Below, piece after piece: positions 16,321 to 25,567 of a stretch of DNA of 64,000 nt; the stretch's first letter is position 1, and the number at the start of each line of letters is the position of its first letter. Under the pieces are notes generated by a model, which saw nothing but the letters and a program-made list of their open reading frames with translations, did not search any database and had not been told where the DNA came from. The translations under genes and the position numbers were made by a program. Origin of the DNA: Geoglobus acetivorans (GTDB taxonomy: Archaea; Halobacteriota; Archaeoglobi; Archaeoglobales; Archaeoglobaceae); contig NZ_CP087714.1 in NCBI RefSeq assembly GCF_039641995.1, forward strand, positions 930,001 through 994,000. Reading direction: 5' to 3'.

Positions 16321-17088
16321 CTATCTCAGTACAAATTTTTTCATGTATTCCGGCACAAAGCTTTCCGCATCAATACCGCACGCCATGCTGAATTGATAAA
16401 CCATAACGTAGCCTGCAAGGTGGAACGGAGCTTCTTTTATTTCAGCGTCTCTTTCCATGCTCGCCAGGCAGGGATATGCACACTGATGCTGATGAATCTC
16501 CTTCCAGAATTCTCTCAAGTCTGATATCTCGCACCCCTGCATTCTTCTGGCGACATAGTATGCGTTACCACATGGATCACTTTTCACGATTTCCACGCTC
16601 TCAATGGTGTTACCGTCCATCTTCACCCTGAATTCTGGCTTTCCGAAACCCAGATTTGCCAGAGGTGTGTCCGAGGAGCAGAACGGTTTTGGGGCGTGAA
16701 ACTCGATTCCAGCTTCATCACACCTCCTTCTCACCTGCTCCCTTAAGCCAACTGAAAGCCATGCTGGATGCTCCACCGGGACGATTATCGATTGCACATC
16801 TGCGATCCCGGGAAGCTCAGCAATTATGTCCGGATGGAGGTTTATTGCCACAAGGATATCGCATTCAACTTTGCCAACAATCTCATCGGGATTTTCTATA
16901 TAAATTCCGTATGCAGCGGGTTCGTCAAATTCCCTGACAAGAGCGATCATGTCTGAAAAGCTGTAGGTCTTGCAGTGGTCGCATTCATCTATTCCACAGG
17001 CTCCAAAGTGAGGGCAACTGTCAGGATAGGCAAGGTTCGAGACAAAGCGCTTTCCGAATTCTCCAGAGTAAAGGACTCCAATTTCCAT
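16321..17088 (-). CDS. DUF166 family protein
   Basis: The 255-residue protein matches the archaeal DUF166 family: a start MEIGVLYSGEFGKR, a Cys-rich segment (SCPHFGACGIDECDHCKTY), the AINLHPDI strand, VPVEHPAWL, and a C-terminal part with SDPCGNAYYVARRM and HHQ-like HQHQCAYPC. Members were once labelled thymidylate synthase-like, without proof. The spread of Cys suggests a metal or Fe-S site. ATG 17088 matches the family start; an upstream in-frame start at 17124 would overlap the metallo-beta-lactamase gene by four bases. The two genes are likely cotranscribed. Confidence 0.8.
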   Translation of the reverse strand: MEIGVLYSGEFGKRFVSNLAYPDSCPHFGACGIDECDHCKTYSFSDMIALVREFDEPAAYGIYIENPDEIVGKVECDILVAINLHPDIIAELPGIADVQSIIVPVEHPAWLSVGLREQVRRRCDEAGIEFHAPKPFCSSDTPLANLGFGKPEFRVKMDGNTIESVEIVKSDPCGNAYYVARRMQGCEISDLREFWKEIHQHQCAYPCLASMERDAEIKEAPFHLAGYVMVYQFSMACGIDAESFVPEYMKKFVLR

Positions 17089-17120
17089 GTTATCACAACC
17101 TTTGTTTTCAGGTTTATCTG

Positions 17121-17861
17121 TCATTCGTTTTCAGTCGTGGTCGCATTAGCACGATGAATGGCAAACATCCCTCCATGTCCTGATATTATGTAGTCTGCCG
17201 TGGACTCAATCTTTCTGACGCTCTCCATTGCCTCTTTTTCCGAGTAAAAATCCTGATTATATCTCCAAACCTTTCCAAGCAGATAGTAACTCTCTGAAAC
17301 CACTGCATCTCCAGCAATTGCGATTCTGACACTACCTATACCCACGATCTGACCCCCGAAGCCACCCTTCTCTGTATATCTCATCTTCTCAGTCTCGAGA
17401 ATCAATGATGCGTGGTCTACTGTGTGTCCAGGTGTGTACATAACCCAAACGCCATCAGCTATACGCTTCCCATCCCTTGCCCCGGTAAAATCCAAGCCAT
17501 GTCTTTCGACAGCCGGTTTTGATGTTACAATCTCACAGTTTTCAAACAGCCTGAGGTTTCCGTAGTGGTCTCGATGCCAGTGGGTTATGAACACAATGTC
17601 TACGTCTTCTGACTTCAAACCAAAATTTTTGAGTGCAAAGGACAGCACTTTTTCATTTTTCATGATGTTGTACTTACTTGGATTCCATTCACAGTCAAAT
17701 CCAGTATCTACGAGAATTTTTGCGTCGGATTCTATTAGTGTTACAGTCGAACCCCCTCCGACACCCGAGAGTTTTTTCAACGCCGGTGCTTTTTGTGGAT
17801 CTTCAAACGCTTCAACAGTCACCGTTCCCCGCTTTATGATTTTCACGGTTTTTGCAGCCAT
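17121..17861 (-). CDS. Metallo-beta-lactamase fold hydrolase
   Basis: This 246-residue protein has the MBL-fold metal motif HWHRDH (in FITHWHRDHYGNL), the downstream YTPGHTVDHAS His, an AIAGDAV Asp, and a final ISGHGG His, enough for two metal ions. Family members hydrolyse esters, thioesters or phosphoesters; the substrate here is unknown. A TATA-like TTTTTAAGTATT near 17884-17893 fits a leaderless start at ATG 17861; GTG 17876 is an alternative. It precedes the DUF166 gene in the same direction and is divergent from the symporter pair. Confidence 0.85.
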   Translation of the reverse strand: MAAKTVKIIKRGTVTVEAFEDPQKAPALKKLSGVGGGSTVTLIESDAKILVDTGFDCEWNPSKYNIMKNEKVLSFALKNFGLKSEDVDIVFITHWHRDHYGNLRLFENCEIVTSKPAVERHGLDFTGARDGKRIADGVWVMYTPGHTVDHASLILETEKMRYTEKGGFGGQIVGIGSVRIAIAGDAVVSESYYLLGKVWRYNQDFYSEKEAMESVRKIESTADYIISGHGGMFAIHRANATTTENE

Positions 17862-17916
17862 GTCTATTCTCTTCACCCGAAATACTTAAAAAACCACTTC
17901 ACCGAACACGTGTTCG

Positions 17917-18069
17917 ATGAGGGCTGTGGAATTTGCTGCTGTACTTCTGGCGATGTTGGTGCCGTTTATAGCCATAAAGAGCCACGACCTTGCAGCGTAC
18001 ATATACTGGACCGCCGTAGTTGCGACATACCTTGCGTACATATCCTACAGGAGGTGGGAGATTGAATAG
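17917..18069 (+). CDS. Small two-helix membrane protein paired with symporter
   Basis: A 50-residue frame (starts MRAVEFAAVLLAMLVPF, ends SYRRWEIE) contains two hydrophobic helices joined by a short SHDL turn. It overlaps the next gene, a sodium:solute symporter, by eight bases, and the symporter's ribosome binding site (GGAGGTG at 18050) is inside it. Tiny membrane proteins are known beside SSS symporters in bacteria (YhdT and DUF3311 types), so a symporter subunit or stabiliser is a fair inference. I cannot place it in a named family. Confidence 0.65.
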   Translation: MRAVEFAAVLLAMLVPFIAIKSHDLAAYIYWTAVVATYLAYISYRRWEIE

Positions 18070-19402
18070 CTTCATAGCACTTGTGCTTTTTTACGCAGTT
18101 GCTGGAACCGCCATCGCGATTTATGCAAGAAAGCACGGATTTAAAGACGATGCTGACTACTATATAGCCGGCAGGAATGTTGGCGGAATCGTTTCAGCAT
18201 TAACGTATGCGGCAACAACGTATTCGGCATTCATGATGGTTGGACTCGTCGGGCTGAGCTATGCGAGTGGTGTTGGAGCTTACGGCTTTGAGATGTTCTA
18301 CCTTGTTGGCACCTTAATGCTTCTTTCATATTACGCTCCGAAGATATGGAGGCTGTCGAGAGAGTATGATGCAGTGTCTCCTGCAGAACTCGTTGGAAAG
18401 AGGTTCGGTGAGAAAACTGCAATGGCAATCGCCATTGTATCTCTGATTGCTCTCATCCCGTACACCTCTTCTCAATTGATTGGCGTCTCTCTCATACTTG
18501 AAAAAATGGCCGGAATAAGCTTTTACACGGGTCTTGCCATCTCGGCGATATTGATTGCTCTCTGGGCGTTTATAGGTGGCCTTAGAGGAGTGGCATGGAC
18601 CGACGCACTTCAGGGAGTGATCATGCTCCTTGCAGCTTTCCTCGCGATAGGTTATTTTTTTTCGCTCAATCCGGGATTTACAGGAGAGGTGGCAAAGCTT
18701 GGCGATCTGATGCAGGTGCCGAACAAAATCTGGACACCCCAGCTATTCATAAAGCTCACCGTTCCGTGGTTCTTCTTTGCCCTGACAAATCCACAAGTAT
18801 TTCAGAGGTTGTTCATACCTAAGGACGATAGAGCTTTGAAAAGGATGGTGGTTTACTTCGGTGCCTTTGGATTGATTTACACAGTCATTGTTACGCTGAT
18901 AGGCCTCAATTTGAGGGTTATGGCTGAAAATGGTATGTTCCCTCTGATAAAAGACAGAGATATGGTGATGCCTGCCCTGCTTTCAATAATGCCTGAATGG
19001 ATGTCGCTCATACTAGCGCTGAGTATCCTTGCGGCAGCGATAACAACTGCAAACTCAATAATTCTGAGCCTCTCGTCAATGGTTTCGAGGGATATGTTCA
19101 GAAATCCATTTGCAGGCAGGGCATCAATTGTCGTGCTTACCATAGCTGTTGCTCTCTTTGCATCCACGAGGCCCAGCTATATTGTCGAGCTATCCGTGAT
19201 GTCCTCTTCTCTGCTGCTGTCCACGCTCCCCCTTGTGATTGCTCTTGTGCACACTGAGTACAGAAGGGGAATTGAGGCACTGGTTGCAGGATTCATTGTC
19301 GCAATAGCTGCCAGCAAGGCAGGACTTTGGTATGGAGGGATTCTAACCCTGATAACTGGGTTTGCCGTGTTGATTGCTGTGAACAGGATAAATAGTGGTT
19401 AA
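18062..19402 (+). CDS. Sodium:solute symporter (SSS family)
   Basis: The 446-residue protein has about 13 transmembrane helices and SSS (PF00474) features: DDADYYIAGRNVGGIVSALTY at the N-terminus, the GLRGVAWTDALQG segment in the middle, and PNEY/SNAQ-like later helices (AAAITTANSIILSLSSM). It would drive uptake of an organic acid, amino acid, proline or pantothenate with Na+. TTG 18062 is the likely start because GGAGGTG ends five bases upstream. It converges with the nitrilase gene, overlapping its end by four bases. Confidence 0.9.
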   Translation: MNSFIALVLFYAVAGTAIAIYARKHGFKDDADYYIAGRNVGGIVSALTYAATTYSAFMMVGLVGLSYASGVGAYGFEMFYLVGTLMLLSYYAPKIWRLSREYDAVSPAELVGKRFGEKTAMAIAIVSLIALIPYTSSQLIGVSLILEKMAGISFYTGLAISAILIALWAFIGGLRGVAWTDALQGVIMLLAAFLAIGYFFSLNPGFTGEVAKLGDLMQVPNKIWTPQLFIKLTVPWFFFALTNPQVFQRLFIPKDDRALKRMVVYFGAFGLIYTVIVTLIGLNLRVMAENGMFPLIKDRDMVMPALLSIMPEWMSLILALSILAAAITTANSIILSLSSMVSRDMFRNPFAGRASIVVLTIAVALFASTRPSYIVELSVMSSSLLLSTLPLVIALVHTEYRRGIEALVAGFIVAIAASKAGLWYGGILTLITGFAVLIAVNRINSG

Positions 19403-20166
19403 ACAATTTTTTCAACTTTTTTCAGATCGTTGAGGAATGGATACTGTCTTCTGCATTTTTCAACCTCTTCAAGGTTGATCTTTGCGAAAATAAGCTCCTG
19501 AAGCTCACCAGCTTCATTCAAAACTCTTCCGTACGGATCAATTATTGCTGAATACCCGTTGTAGTTCTTTTCAAAATCAACAGAGTTTGTTGCAAGCACA
19601 TATACCTGATTCTCTATCGCCCTCGCTCTTATAATCGTTCTCCAGTGTTCTATTCTGACTGAAGGAAACTCAGCAGGAATGGCAATAATCTCTGCACCCA
19701 TTTTTGTGAGTTTTCTTGCAAATTCTGGAAATCTTATCTCGTAGCACACAAGAACTCCTATTTTCCCGAAAGGCGTTTCAAAAACCTTAAGTTCCTTTCC
19801 GGGGGTGAAGTGGTCTTTTTCATGGGTGAGGGGGAACGGGAGAATTTTTCTGTATTTTCCTGTGATCTCTCCTCTGTGTATTAAGCAGACTGAATTGTAG
19901 AGCTTTCCGCCTTCCTTCTCAACCACTCCTGCTATTATCAGGATATCTTTTTTTTCTGAGAGCTTGAGAACTGTGTCCAGCTCTTCCTCTGCAGTTTTGA
20001 CGTTCTCATAATTTTCTGGAAACAGTCCGGTGTTCGAAGCCTCTGGCAACACAATGATGCTGGCGTTCACCTGCACGGCCCTCTTTATAAGGCTCAGTCC
20101 CTTTGATTTGTTCGTCCTGACGTCTCTGATAATCCTCTGCTGTCCGCATGCAGCAATCAGCTCCAT
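19399..20166 (-). CDS. Carbon-nitrogen hydrolase (nitrilase superfamily)
   Basis: The 255-residue enzyme carries the full Glu-Lys-Cys triad of the nitrilase superfamily: Glu in LPEASNTG, Lys in KYRKILPFP, and Cys in VLVCYEIRFPE. The length and the segment pattern fit the omega-amidase/Nit2 branch, which hydrolyses small amides such as 2-oxoglutaramate or 2-oxosuccinamate, but specificity is not certain. A GGTGATG ribosome binding site precedes ATG 20166. It converges with the symporter, and no operon partner is evident. Confidence 0.9.
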   Translation of the reverse strand: MELIAACGQQRIIRDVRTNKSKGLSLIKRAVQVNASIIVLPEASNTGLFPENYENVKTAEEELDTVLKLSEKKDILIIAGVVEKEGGKLYNSVCLIHRGEITGKYRKILPFPLTHEKDHFTPGKELKVFETPFGKIGVLVCYEIRFPEFARKLTKMGAEIIAIPAEFPSVRIEHWRTIIRARAIENQVYVLATNSVDFEKNYNGYSAIIDPYGRVLNEAGELQELIFAKINLEEVEKCRRQYPFLNDLKKVEKIV

Positions 20167-20277
20167 GGCATCACCTTTAAATGGGTCTTTGAATACCTGA
20201 TTATAAATCCTTTGAATTGCGGGATATTCCTGAAGTTCTGTTTCTGAAATTTAATAAATTCGGTACTAAAGGTGTCG

Positions 20278-20556
20278 CTACCGGTCAATGTATTCCACTA
20301 TGCTTCCCTCTTTTGTGATCTTTATTTCCTGATCGTCTCTTTCGATGCAGAACCCCCACTCCAGAAGCTGGAGATGGTATTCAAAGCCCTTTTCATCGAG
20401 ATTCAGCTCTGCTCTTATTTCTTCCGGGCTTTTTCCATTGTGCAACAGTTTGAGAATTTTTCTTCTAAGTGGATGGTTTACAGCTATTTGATATCTCTTA
20501 TGGAATTCCCTGCTTTTCTCGATTGAACTGCTGTATTCACTCCAGCTTTCTTTCAT
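20278..20556 (-). CDS. Small winged-helix protein closing the mutase operon
   Basis: This 92-residue protein has a central winged-helix pattern: VNHPLRRKILKLLHNGKSPEEIRAELN, then a recognition helix (EKGFEYHLQLLEWGFC) and an acidic wing (ERDDQEIKITKEG). It starts at ATG 20556, overlapping the adenosyltransferase stop as ATGA, so it is translated with the methylmalonyl-CoA mutase operon and may regulate it. Upstream in-frame starts are within the preceding gene and less likely. The family name is not certain. Confidence 0.7.
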   Translation of the reverse strand: MKESWSEYSSSIEKSREFHKRYQIAVNHPLRRKILKLLHNGKSPEEIRAELNLDEKGFEYHLQLLEWGFCIERDDQEIKITKEGSIVEYIDR

Positions 20557-21047
20557 AGCTCTATGGGTTCGTATTCTCCGTTCTGGACTGCCAGTATCAT
20601 CAGGTACAGCAGGTAGCTCAGCTTGTTGAGCCATTCCACGAGCAGATATTCCACTGCTCCATTCCTGTAAAGCGTCACAGCTCTTCTCTCAGCCCTTCTG
20701 ACAGTACTTCTTGCGATGCTCAGCAGGGCTGAAATTTCATCTTTTTCGAGAATTATGAAGCTGTCGGGCATTTTGACAGCGTTCTGGAGGTAATTTATGG
20801 TATTCAGCAGGTTCTTGAGATCTCCCTCAGATATTTTAACATCCCCTCCAACACACTGTGAACCGGCTTTGAACATCATTGTCTGAACATCTGTGAGAAT
20901 TTCTCTGAGCTTTTTATCTTCGATTTTGGTCTTTGCAAGCCCAATAAACGCATTTGCCTCGTCTATACTTCCAACTGCCTCTATTCTCAGGTCGTCTTTG
21001 TCCACCAGTTCGAGATTAAATAGATGGGTTTTGTTTGCCTTTTTCAT
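20553..21047 (-). CDS. Cob(I)alamin adenosyltransferase, PduO type
   Basis: The 164-residue protein has PduO-type features: [15 protein letters not shown] near the N-terminus, [14 protein letters not shown] with the conserved Arg-rich helix, and [11 protein letters not shown] near the C-terminus. It transfers adenosyl from ATP to cob(I)alamin to make coenzyme B12, which the methylmalonyl-CoA mutase encoded upstream requires. Most members are about 170-190 residues, so this is slightly short. ATG 21047 overlaps the MeaB stop; ATG 21053 is the alternative. The context (mutase, MeaB, adenosyltransferase) matches mammalian MMAB function. Confidence 0.88.
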   Translation of the reverse strand: MKKANKTHLFNLELVDKDDLRIEAVGSIDEANAFIGLAKTKIEDKKLREILTDVQTMMFKAGSQCVGGDVKISEGDLKNLLNTINYLQNAVKMPDSFIILEKDEISALLSIARSTVRRAERRAVTLYRNGAVEYLLVEWLNKLSYLLYLMILAVQNGEYEPIEL

Positions 21048-22096
21048 CTGCATCCCAGCCTGAGGAGTTCCTCCACTATATCTTCTGCGGTGGAATGTGG
21101 GTCTATCTCGCCTTTCACGACTCTTTCTATGTGGTTCCTGAAGTCGATTCTGTCATTTCTTGCCAGGATCTGTCTGATCTCGTCCATGATCAGATCAAAA
21201 ACCTCTCTGCTGAGCCTTCTGACTCTTCTTTCCACGAGTTTACCCGTGTTTTTGAGGTATTCGAAATGCTCCTCTATTGAGCTGACAAGCTCCCCAATAC
21301 CTTCACCTTTGTCAGCCACCGTAACCACGACAGGTGGTATCCAGTCTTTTCCTTTTTTCATTCTCTCGAAGATTTCCCCGCTTTCCACCCTTGCCTCGTC
21401 AGCATGGCTTGTTTTGCTGAGGATGTCCACTGCCTCCTGGTCCATCATAATCATCGACTTCAGCCATTTCACGGTTTTCTCTGCACCGCCGAGGTCAGCT
21501 TTATTGACAACGTATATGTCTCCTATTTCCAGTATTCCGGCCTTGTTGATCTGGATCTCGTCTCCCATCTCTGGCATCATAACTACGATGGTCGTGTCCG
21601 CAACCTCGACGATGTCAACCTCGCTCTGTCCTGCACCGACCGTTTCGACGATTATAACGTCAAAGCCAAAAGCATCCAGGAGCCTGGTAACATCTCCTGT
21701 TTTCGCTGCAAGTCCGCCAGCCTTCCCCCTTGAACTCATGCTCCTGAAAAATACGCCCGGATCGACCCACAGATTCTTGCTGACGTCATAACCTTCCATC
21801 CTCAGCCTGTCCCCCAGCAGTGCGCCACCTGTGAATGGTGAACCGGGGTCTACAGCCACCACTCCGACTTTTTTTCCCTTTTCTCTGAATTTTTGGATTA
21901 GCTTGCTCACTGTGGTTGATTTTCCCACTCCGGGGAAGCCGGTGATACCTATGACGTGTGCGTTCCCGGTTCTGTGGTAAATTTTTTTCATTATTTCTTT
22001 GCCTTCGGGATACTCGTTTTCCACGTATGTTATGGCTCTTGCAAGCGCTCTTCTGTTGCCTTTTTCAATTCCCGTTACTATATCCTCCACGTTCAT
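21044..22096 (-). CDS. meaB: Methylmalonyl-CoA mutase chaperone GTPase (MeaB/ArgK)
   Basis: This 350-residue G3E GTPase has P-loop GFPGVGKST (residues 53-61), the [15 protein letters not shown] motif, [10 protein letters not shown], and an NKAD base-specificity motif (VVNKADLGG), matching MeaB/MMAA. The chaperone protects methylmalonyl-CoA mutase and gates cofactor loading and release. It begins three bases after the small mutase subunit, and its stop overlaps the adenosyltransferase start, so the three act as a unit. Older annotation called the family LAO/AO transport ATPase (ArgK), which the context here contradicts. Confidence 0.95.
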   Translation of the reverse strand: MNVEDIVTGIEKGNRRALARAITYVENEYPEGKEIMKKIYHRTGNAHVIGITGFPGVGKSTTVSKLIQKFREKGKKVGVVAVDPGSPFTGGALLGDRLRMEGYDVSKNLWVDPGVFFRSMSSRGKAGGLAAKTGDVTRLLDAFGFDVIIVETVGAGQSEVDIVEVADTTIVVMMPEMGDEIQINKAGILEIGDIYVVNKADLGGAEKTVKWLKSMIMMDQEAVDILSKTSHADEARVESGEIFERMKKGKDWIPPVVVTVADKGEGIGELVSSIEEHFEYLKNTGKLVERRVRRLSREVFDLIMDEIRQILARNDRIDFRNHIERVVKGEIDPHSTAEDIVEELLRLGCR

Positions 22097-22098
22097 GA

Positions 22099-22524
22099 TT
22101 ATACCTTCTCTCCGGTTCTCTTCTTTTCGGGAACCCTTGCCTTGATATAATCTATTATCTTCTCTATGGGTGTTCCCGGAATGAATACCTCATCAACTCC
22201 CATCTCCTTGAGCTTGTCAATATCGTCTGCCGGAACGATTCCTCCGACGATCACGACAAGTTCGTTCAGGTCTCCGCCGAACTCTTCTATGTACTTCATG
22301 ACCTTGGGTACGAGGGTCAGGTGTGCGCCGCTGTGGAGGGAGATGCCTACAACATCGACGTCCTCCTGTACGGCAGCCATCGCAACCTCTTCAGGGGTTC
22401 TGTGCAGACCGGTGTATATGACTTCAAAGCCTGCATCCCTCAGAAATCTTGCGACGACCTTTGCGCCCCTGTCGTGACCGTCCAGCCCGACCTTCGCAAC
22501 AAGAACTCTAATTTTTCTGTCCAA
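22099..22524 (-). CDS. Methylmalonyl-CoA mutase, small (B12-binding) subunit
   Basis: The 141-residue protein is the stand-alone cobalamin-binding domain with the base-off motif D-x-H-x-x-G (GLDGHDRG, His17) that supplies the cobalt ligand, the TGLHRTPEE strand and the VGGIVPADD Gly segment. With the separate large subunit it makes the mutase that converts methylmalonyl-CoA to succinyl-CoA, as in other archaea. TTG 22524 is preferred because GGGGGTGAT ends four bases before it; GTG 22533 lies within that stretch. MeaB begins after two bases. Confidence 0.93.
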   Translation of the reverse strand: MDRKIRVLVAKVGLDGHDRGAKVVARFLRDAGFEVIYTGLHRTPEEVAMAAVQEDVDVVGISLHSGAHLTLVPKVMKYIEEFGGDLNELVVIVGGIVPADDIDKLKEMGVDEVFIPGTPIEKIIDYIKARVPEKKRTGEKV

Positions 22525-22546
22525 GGTTATCACCCCCGGAAAAAAT

Positions 22547-24244
22547 TTAGATGATTATTGGCTTCCTGTAGGTTCCGTAAACTTCTTTCAGGACCCCCAT
22601 TATCTCTCCGACGGATGCGTAAGCCTTCACAGCTTCGAGAATTGGAGGCATAACGTTTTCGTTGCTCTCCGCAGCACTTCTCAGCCATTCAAGAGCTTCC
22701 CTGACCGCATCGTTGTCTCTCTCGGCCTTTATCTTCTTTAGCCTTTCAACCTGTCTTCTCTGTGCTTCCTCGTCCACCTTGAGGATCGGAATGTTGAGGT
22801 CCTCTTCGATTGCGAATTTATTAACGCCGACTATCGTCCTCCTGCCTTCCTCAACGTCTCTCTGGTATTCTGCTGCTGCTCTGCTTATCTCCTTGACGAA
22901 GAATCCGTTTTCAATTCCCGTCAGTACGCCCCTCAGCATGCTGCCTTCTCCCATCTTTCTTATCTGCTCAATGTACTTCCAGGCGAGCTTTTCCATCTTG
23001 TCTGTGAGCCATTCCACGTAGTACGATCCTGCGAGCGGGTCAATCGTGTCCGGGATTCCGCTCTCGTATGCAATGATCTGCTGGGTTCTCAGGGCAACTC
23101 TAACCGCCTCTTCACTTGGCAGAGCCCATGCCTCATCAAAGCTGTTGGTGTGCAGACTCTGCGTGCCTCCAAGCACTGCCGCCATTGCCTGGATTGTTGT
23201 TCTCACTATGTTGTTGAGTGGCTGCTGGGCGGTGAGAGAGCATCCCGCTGTTTGAGTGTGGAACTTGAGCCACCAGGATCTCGGATTCTTGGCGTCGTAT
23301 TCCTCTCTCATTATTTTGGCCCACATTCTCCTTGCAGCCCTGAATTTGGCAATCTCCTCGAAGAAATTGTTGTGTGAATTGAAAAAGAAGCTGAGCTGTG
23401 GCGCGAGCCTGTCGATGTCGATCCCCCTTTCAATCGCAGCCTCAACATAGGCCATTCCATCTGCTATTGTAAATGCAAGCTCCTGAACAGCTGTTGAGCC
23501 CGCCTCTCTGATGTGGTATCCTGAAATGCTGATCAGGTTGAATTTCGGAACGTTTTCCACACCCCATTCGAATATATCTGTTATCACCTTGACTGACGGC
23601 TCTGGAGGAAGAACGAGGGTGTTCTGGGCGTGGAATTCTTTGAGCATGTCGTTTTGAATCGTTCCTCTGAGCTGCTCTCTCGGAACTCCCTGGAGGTCTC
23701 CAATTGCAACATACATTGCCAGAATTATTGCCGCTGGAGGATTTATCGTGAATGAAGTAGAAACCTTGTCAAGAGGAATACCGTCAAACAGAACTTCAAA
23801 ATCCTTGAGGGTGTCGATAGCAACACCTACCTTCCCAACCTCGCCATCAGCAAGTGGATCATCGCTGTCCACACCCATCAGCGTTGGGAAATCAAAGGCT
23901 GTGCTGAGACCTGTCTGTCCTTCCCTCAAAAGCATTTTCCACCTTGCGTTGGTATCCTCTGCAGTTCCAAATCCTGAAAACTGTCTCATTGTCCACAGTC
24001 TTCCGCGGTACATTGTCGGGTATACTCCTCTCGTATATGGGTATTCGCCGGGGTAGTTGAGGTCTTTCATGTAGTCTAAGTGGGCAACATCTGTTGGGTC
24101 ATAAACTCTCTTCACCTTTATACCGGAAAGAGTCTCGAACATTTCGTCTCTTTCGCCATACTTCTCGAGGTAAGGGTTCAGACAGGATTTCTCCCAGCCC
24201 TCTCGTCTTTTTTTCAACTCCTCAAGTTTTTTCTCGTCGAACAT
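22547..24244 (-). CDS. Methylmalonyl-CoA mutase, large subunit
   Basis: The 565-residue catalytic subunit has the methylmalonyl-CoA mutase barrel, including TRGVYPTMYRGRLWTMRQ with the active-site Tyr, SGFGTAEDTNARW, TAFDFPTLMGVDSDDP, HTQTAGCSLTAQQPLNN and GGTQSLHTNSFDEA. It lacks the B12-binding domain, encoded by the next gene, so this is the split archaeal form. It links odd-chain fatty acid, valine and isoleucine breakdown to succinyl-CoA. ATG 24244 has GGTGATC four bases upstream. It lies 44 bases after the acyl-CoA dehydrogenase gene, presumably in one transcript. Confidence 0.96.
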   Translation of the reverse strand: MFDEKKLEELKKRREGWEKSCLNPYLEKYGERDEMFETLSGIKVKRVYDPTDVAHLDYMKDLNYPGEYPYTRGVYPTMYRGRLWTMRQFSGFGTAEDTNARWKMLLREGQTGLSTAFDFPTLMGVDSDDPLADGEVGKVGVAIDTLKDFEVLFDGIPLDKVSTSFTINPPAAIILAMYVAIGDLQGVPREQLRGTIQNDMLKEFHAQNTLVLPPEPSVKVITDIFEWGVENVPKFNLISISGYHIREAGSTAVQELAFTIADGMAYVEAAIERGIDIDRLAPQLSFFFNSHNNFFEEIAKFRAARRMWAKIMREEYDAKNPRSWWLKFHTQTAGCSLTAQQPLNNIVRTTIQAMAAVLGGTQSLHTNSFDEAWALPSEEAVRVALRTQQIIAYESGIPDTIDPLAGSYYVEWLTDKMEKLAWKYIEQIRKMGEGSMLRGVLTGIENGFFVKEISRAAAEYQRDVEEGRRTIVGVNKFAIEEDLNIPILKVDEEAQRRQVERLKKIKAERDNDAVREALEWLRSAAESNENVMPPILEAVKAYASVGEIMGVLKEVYGTYRKPIII

Positions 24245-24288
24245 TCTGATCACCGTCCATTCAGACAGTAAAAATTTGATAAAACTGA

Positions 24289-25440
24289 TTAGAGCTTACC
24301 TAAGAGGCCTTTGGCAACGGTATTGAGCTGAACTTCCTTTGTCCCTTCGTAGATTTCTGTAATCTTGGCATCTCTGTAGAACCTCTCGACATCGTTTTCA
24401 GCCACATATCCATATCCGCCGTGCATCTGAATTGCCTCGTCGCAAACCTGAACCGCAAGTTTTCCTGCGAGGTACTTTGCCATGCTTGTCAGCGTGGGGT
24501 CTATGCCGTTTCTGTCGTAATTCCAGGCCGCCTTGTAGATGAGAAGCCTTGTTGCTTCAAGCATGGTGCCAAGATGCGCTATTCTGTGCTGCAAAGCCTG
24601 GAAGGCTCCTATTGCCTGTCCGAACTGTTTTCTCTGTCTGACATACTCGAGTGTTTTGTCAAAAGCACCCTGAGCGATACCAAGAGCCTGTGCGGCAATC
24701 TCAATTCTGCTCTCATCGAAGAACTCAAGGACTTGGTAGAATCCCCTGTTGACCTGACCGATAACATCATCATCGCTAACTCTGACATTCTTGAAAACAA
24801 CCTCTGCGGTTGGAGATGATCTGATGCCCATCTTACCATCTATCTTATTTGTCTGTAACCCCTCTGCATCTTTTCTTACAAGAAACGTACTGAAGCCCCT
24901 GTATCTGGGCTGGGCGTCCGGATCTGTGACTGCAAGCACCACGTAATAATCCGCAATGGTTCCGTTCGTTATGAACGTCTTGGATCCGTTTATCACCCAC
25001 TCGTCGCCATCTTTTTCAGCCCTGGTCTTTATTGCCGTGAGATCGCTTCCCGCCTCAGGTTCCGTGTAGCATCCTGCGGTGATCGCCTTTCCTCCGGCCA
25101 CCTTTGGGAGGACTTCTTCCTTCTGCGCCTCACTGCCGAACCTCATTATAACTTCAGATGAGAAGTCGGAAAGAATCAGAGCGCTCCCGATTGTGCTATC
25201 TGCTCTGCAGAATTCTTCAACTATGAGAATATTTTCGAGGATCCCAAGTCCGGCTCCACCGTACTCTTCGGGGAAATGCACACCTATAAACCCAAGCTCG
25301 CATGCTTTTTTCCATAAATCGAACGGGAATTCTTCCTTCTGGTCGTAGTATCTTCCCCTCTCAGCAGTGAACTCGTTCTGTGCGAACTCTCTCGCAGCCT
25401 TCTGAATGTCTTTCTGATCCTGAGTCAGTTCAAAATTCAT
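24289..25440 (-). CDS. Acyl-CoA dehydrogenase (short/medium/branched type)
   Basis: This 383-residue flavoprotein has the family signatures CYTEPEAGSDLTAIKT, the FITNGTIADYYVVLA strand, RKQFGQAIGAFQALQHR, the QMHGGYGYVAENDVERFYRDAK segment and the catalytic Glu in YEGTKEVQ. It introduces a double bond into an acyl-CoA and passes electrons to an electron-transfer flavoprotein, encoded elsewhere. GGAGGTG precedes ATG 25440. Position at the head of the mutase operon suits isobutyryl-CoA, 2-methylbutyryl-CoA or a straight-chain substrate from amino acid or fatty acid oxidation. Confidence 0.94.
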   Translation of the reverse strand: MNFELTQDQKDIQKAAREFAQNEFTAERGRYYDQKEEFPFDLWKKACELGFIGVHFPEEYGGAGLGILENILIVEEFCRADSTIGSALILSDFSSEVIMRFGSEAQKEEVLPKVAGGKAITAGCYTEPEAGSDLTAIKTRAEKDGDEWVINGSKTFITNGTIADYYVVLAVTDPDAQPRYRGFSTFLVRKDAEGLQTNKIDGKMGIRSSPTAEVVFKNVRVSDDDVIGQVNRGFYQVLEFFDESRIEIAAQALGIAQGAFDKTLEYVRQRKQFGQAIGAFQALQHRIAHLGTMLEATRLLIYKAAWNYDRNGIDPTLTSMAKYLAGKLAVQVCDEAIQMHGGYGYVAENDVERFYRDAKITEIYEGTKEVQLNTVAKGLLGKL

Positions 25441-25533
25441 TTACCAACACCTCCAGTTAATGTTAAGTTTTCGAGTCATTAAGTTTAAATTGTTTTCGTA
25501 ATTTATCAGAATTAATCGACTCTGCTTCAGAAA

Positions 25534-25546
25534 ATTTTTAATTTAA
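25534..25546 (+). promoter_or_regulatory. A/T-rich TATA element for manC
   Basis: ATTTTTAATTTAA lies about 22-34 bases before the manC ATG at 25568, and no ribosome binding site is visible between them. A leaderless transcript starting close to the ATG is likely. The same 127-base divergent gap carries AATTTAAACTTAA near 25478-25490 on the other strand, a plausible TATA element for the acyl-CoA dehydrogenase operon. Confidence 0.4.
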
Positions 25547-25567
25547 GCCTGCTAAAATAAAAATTCA

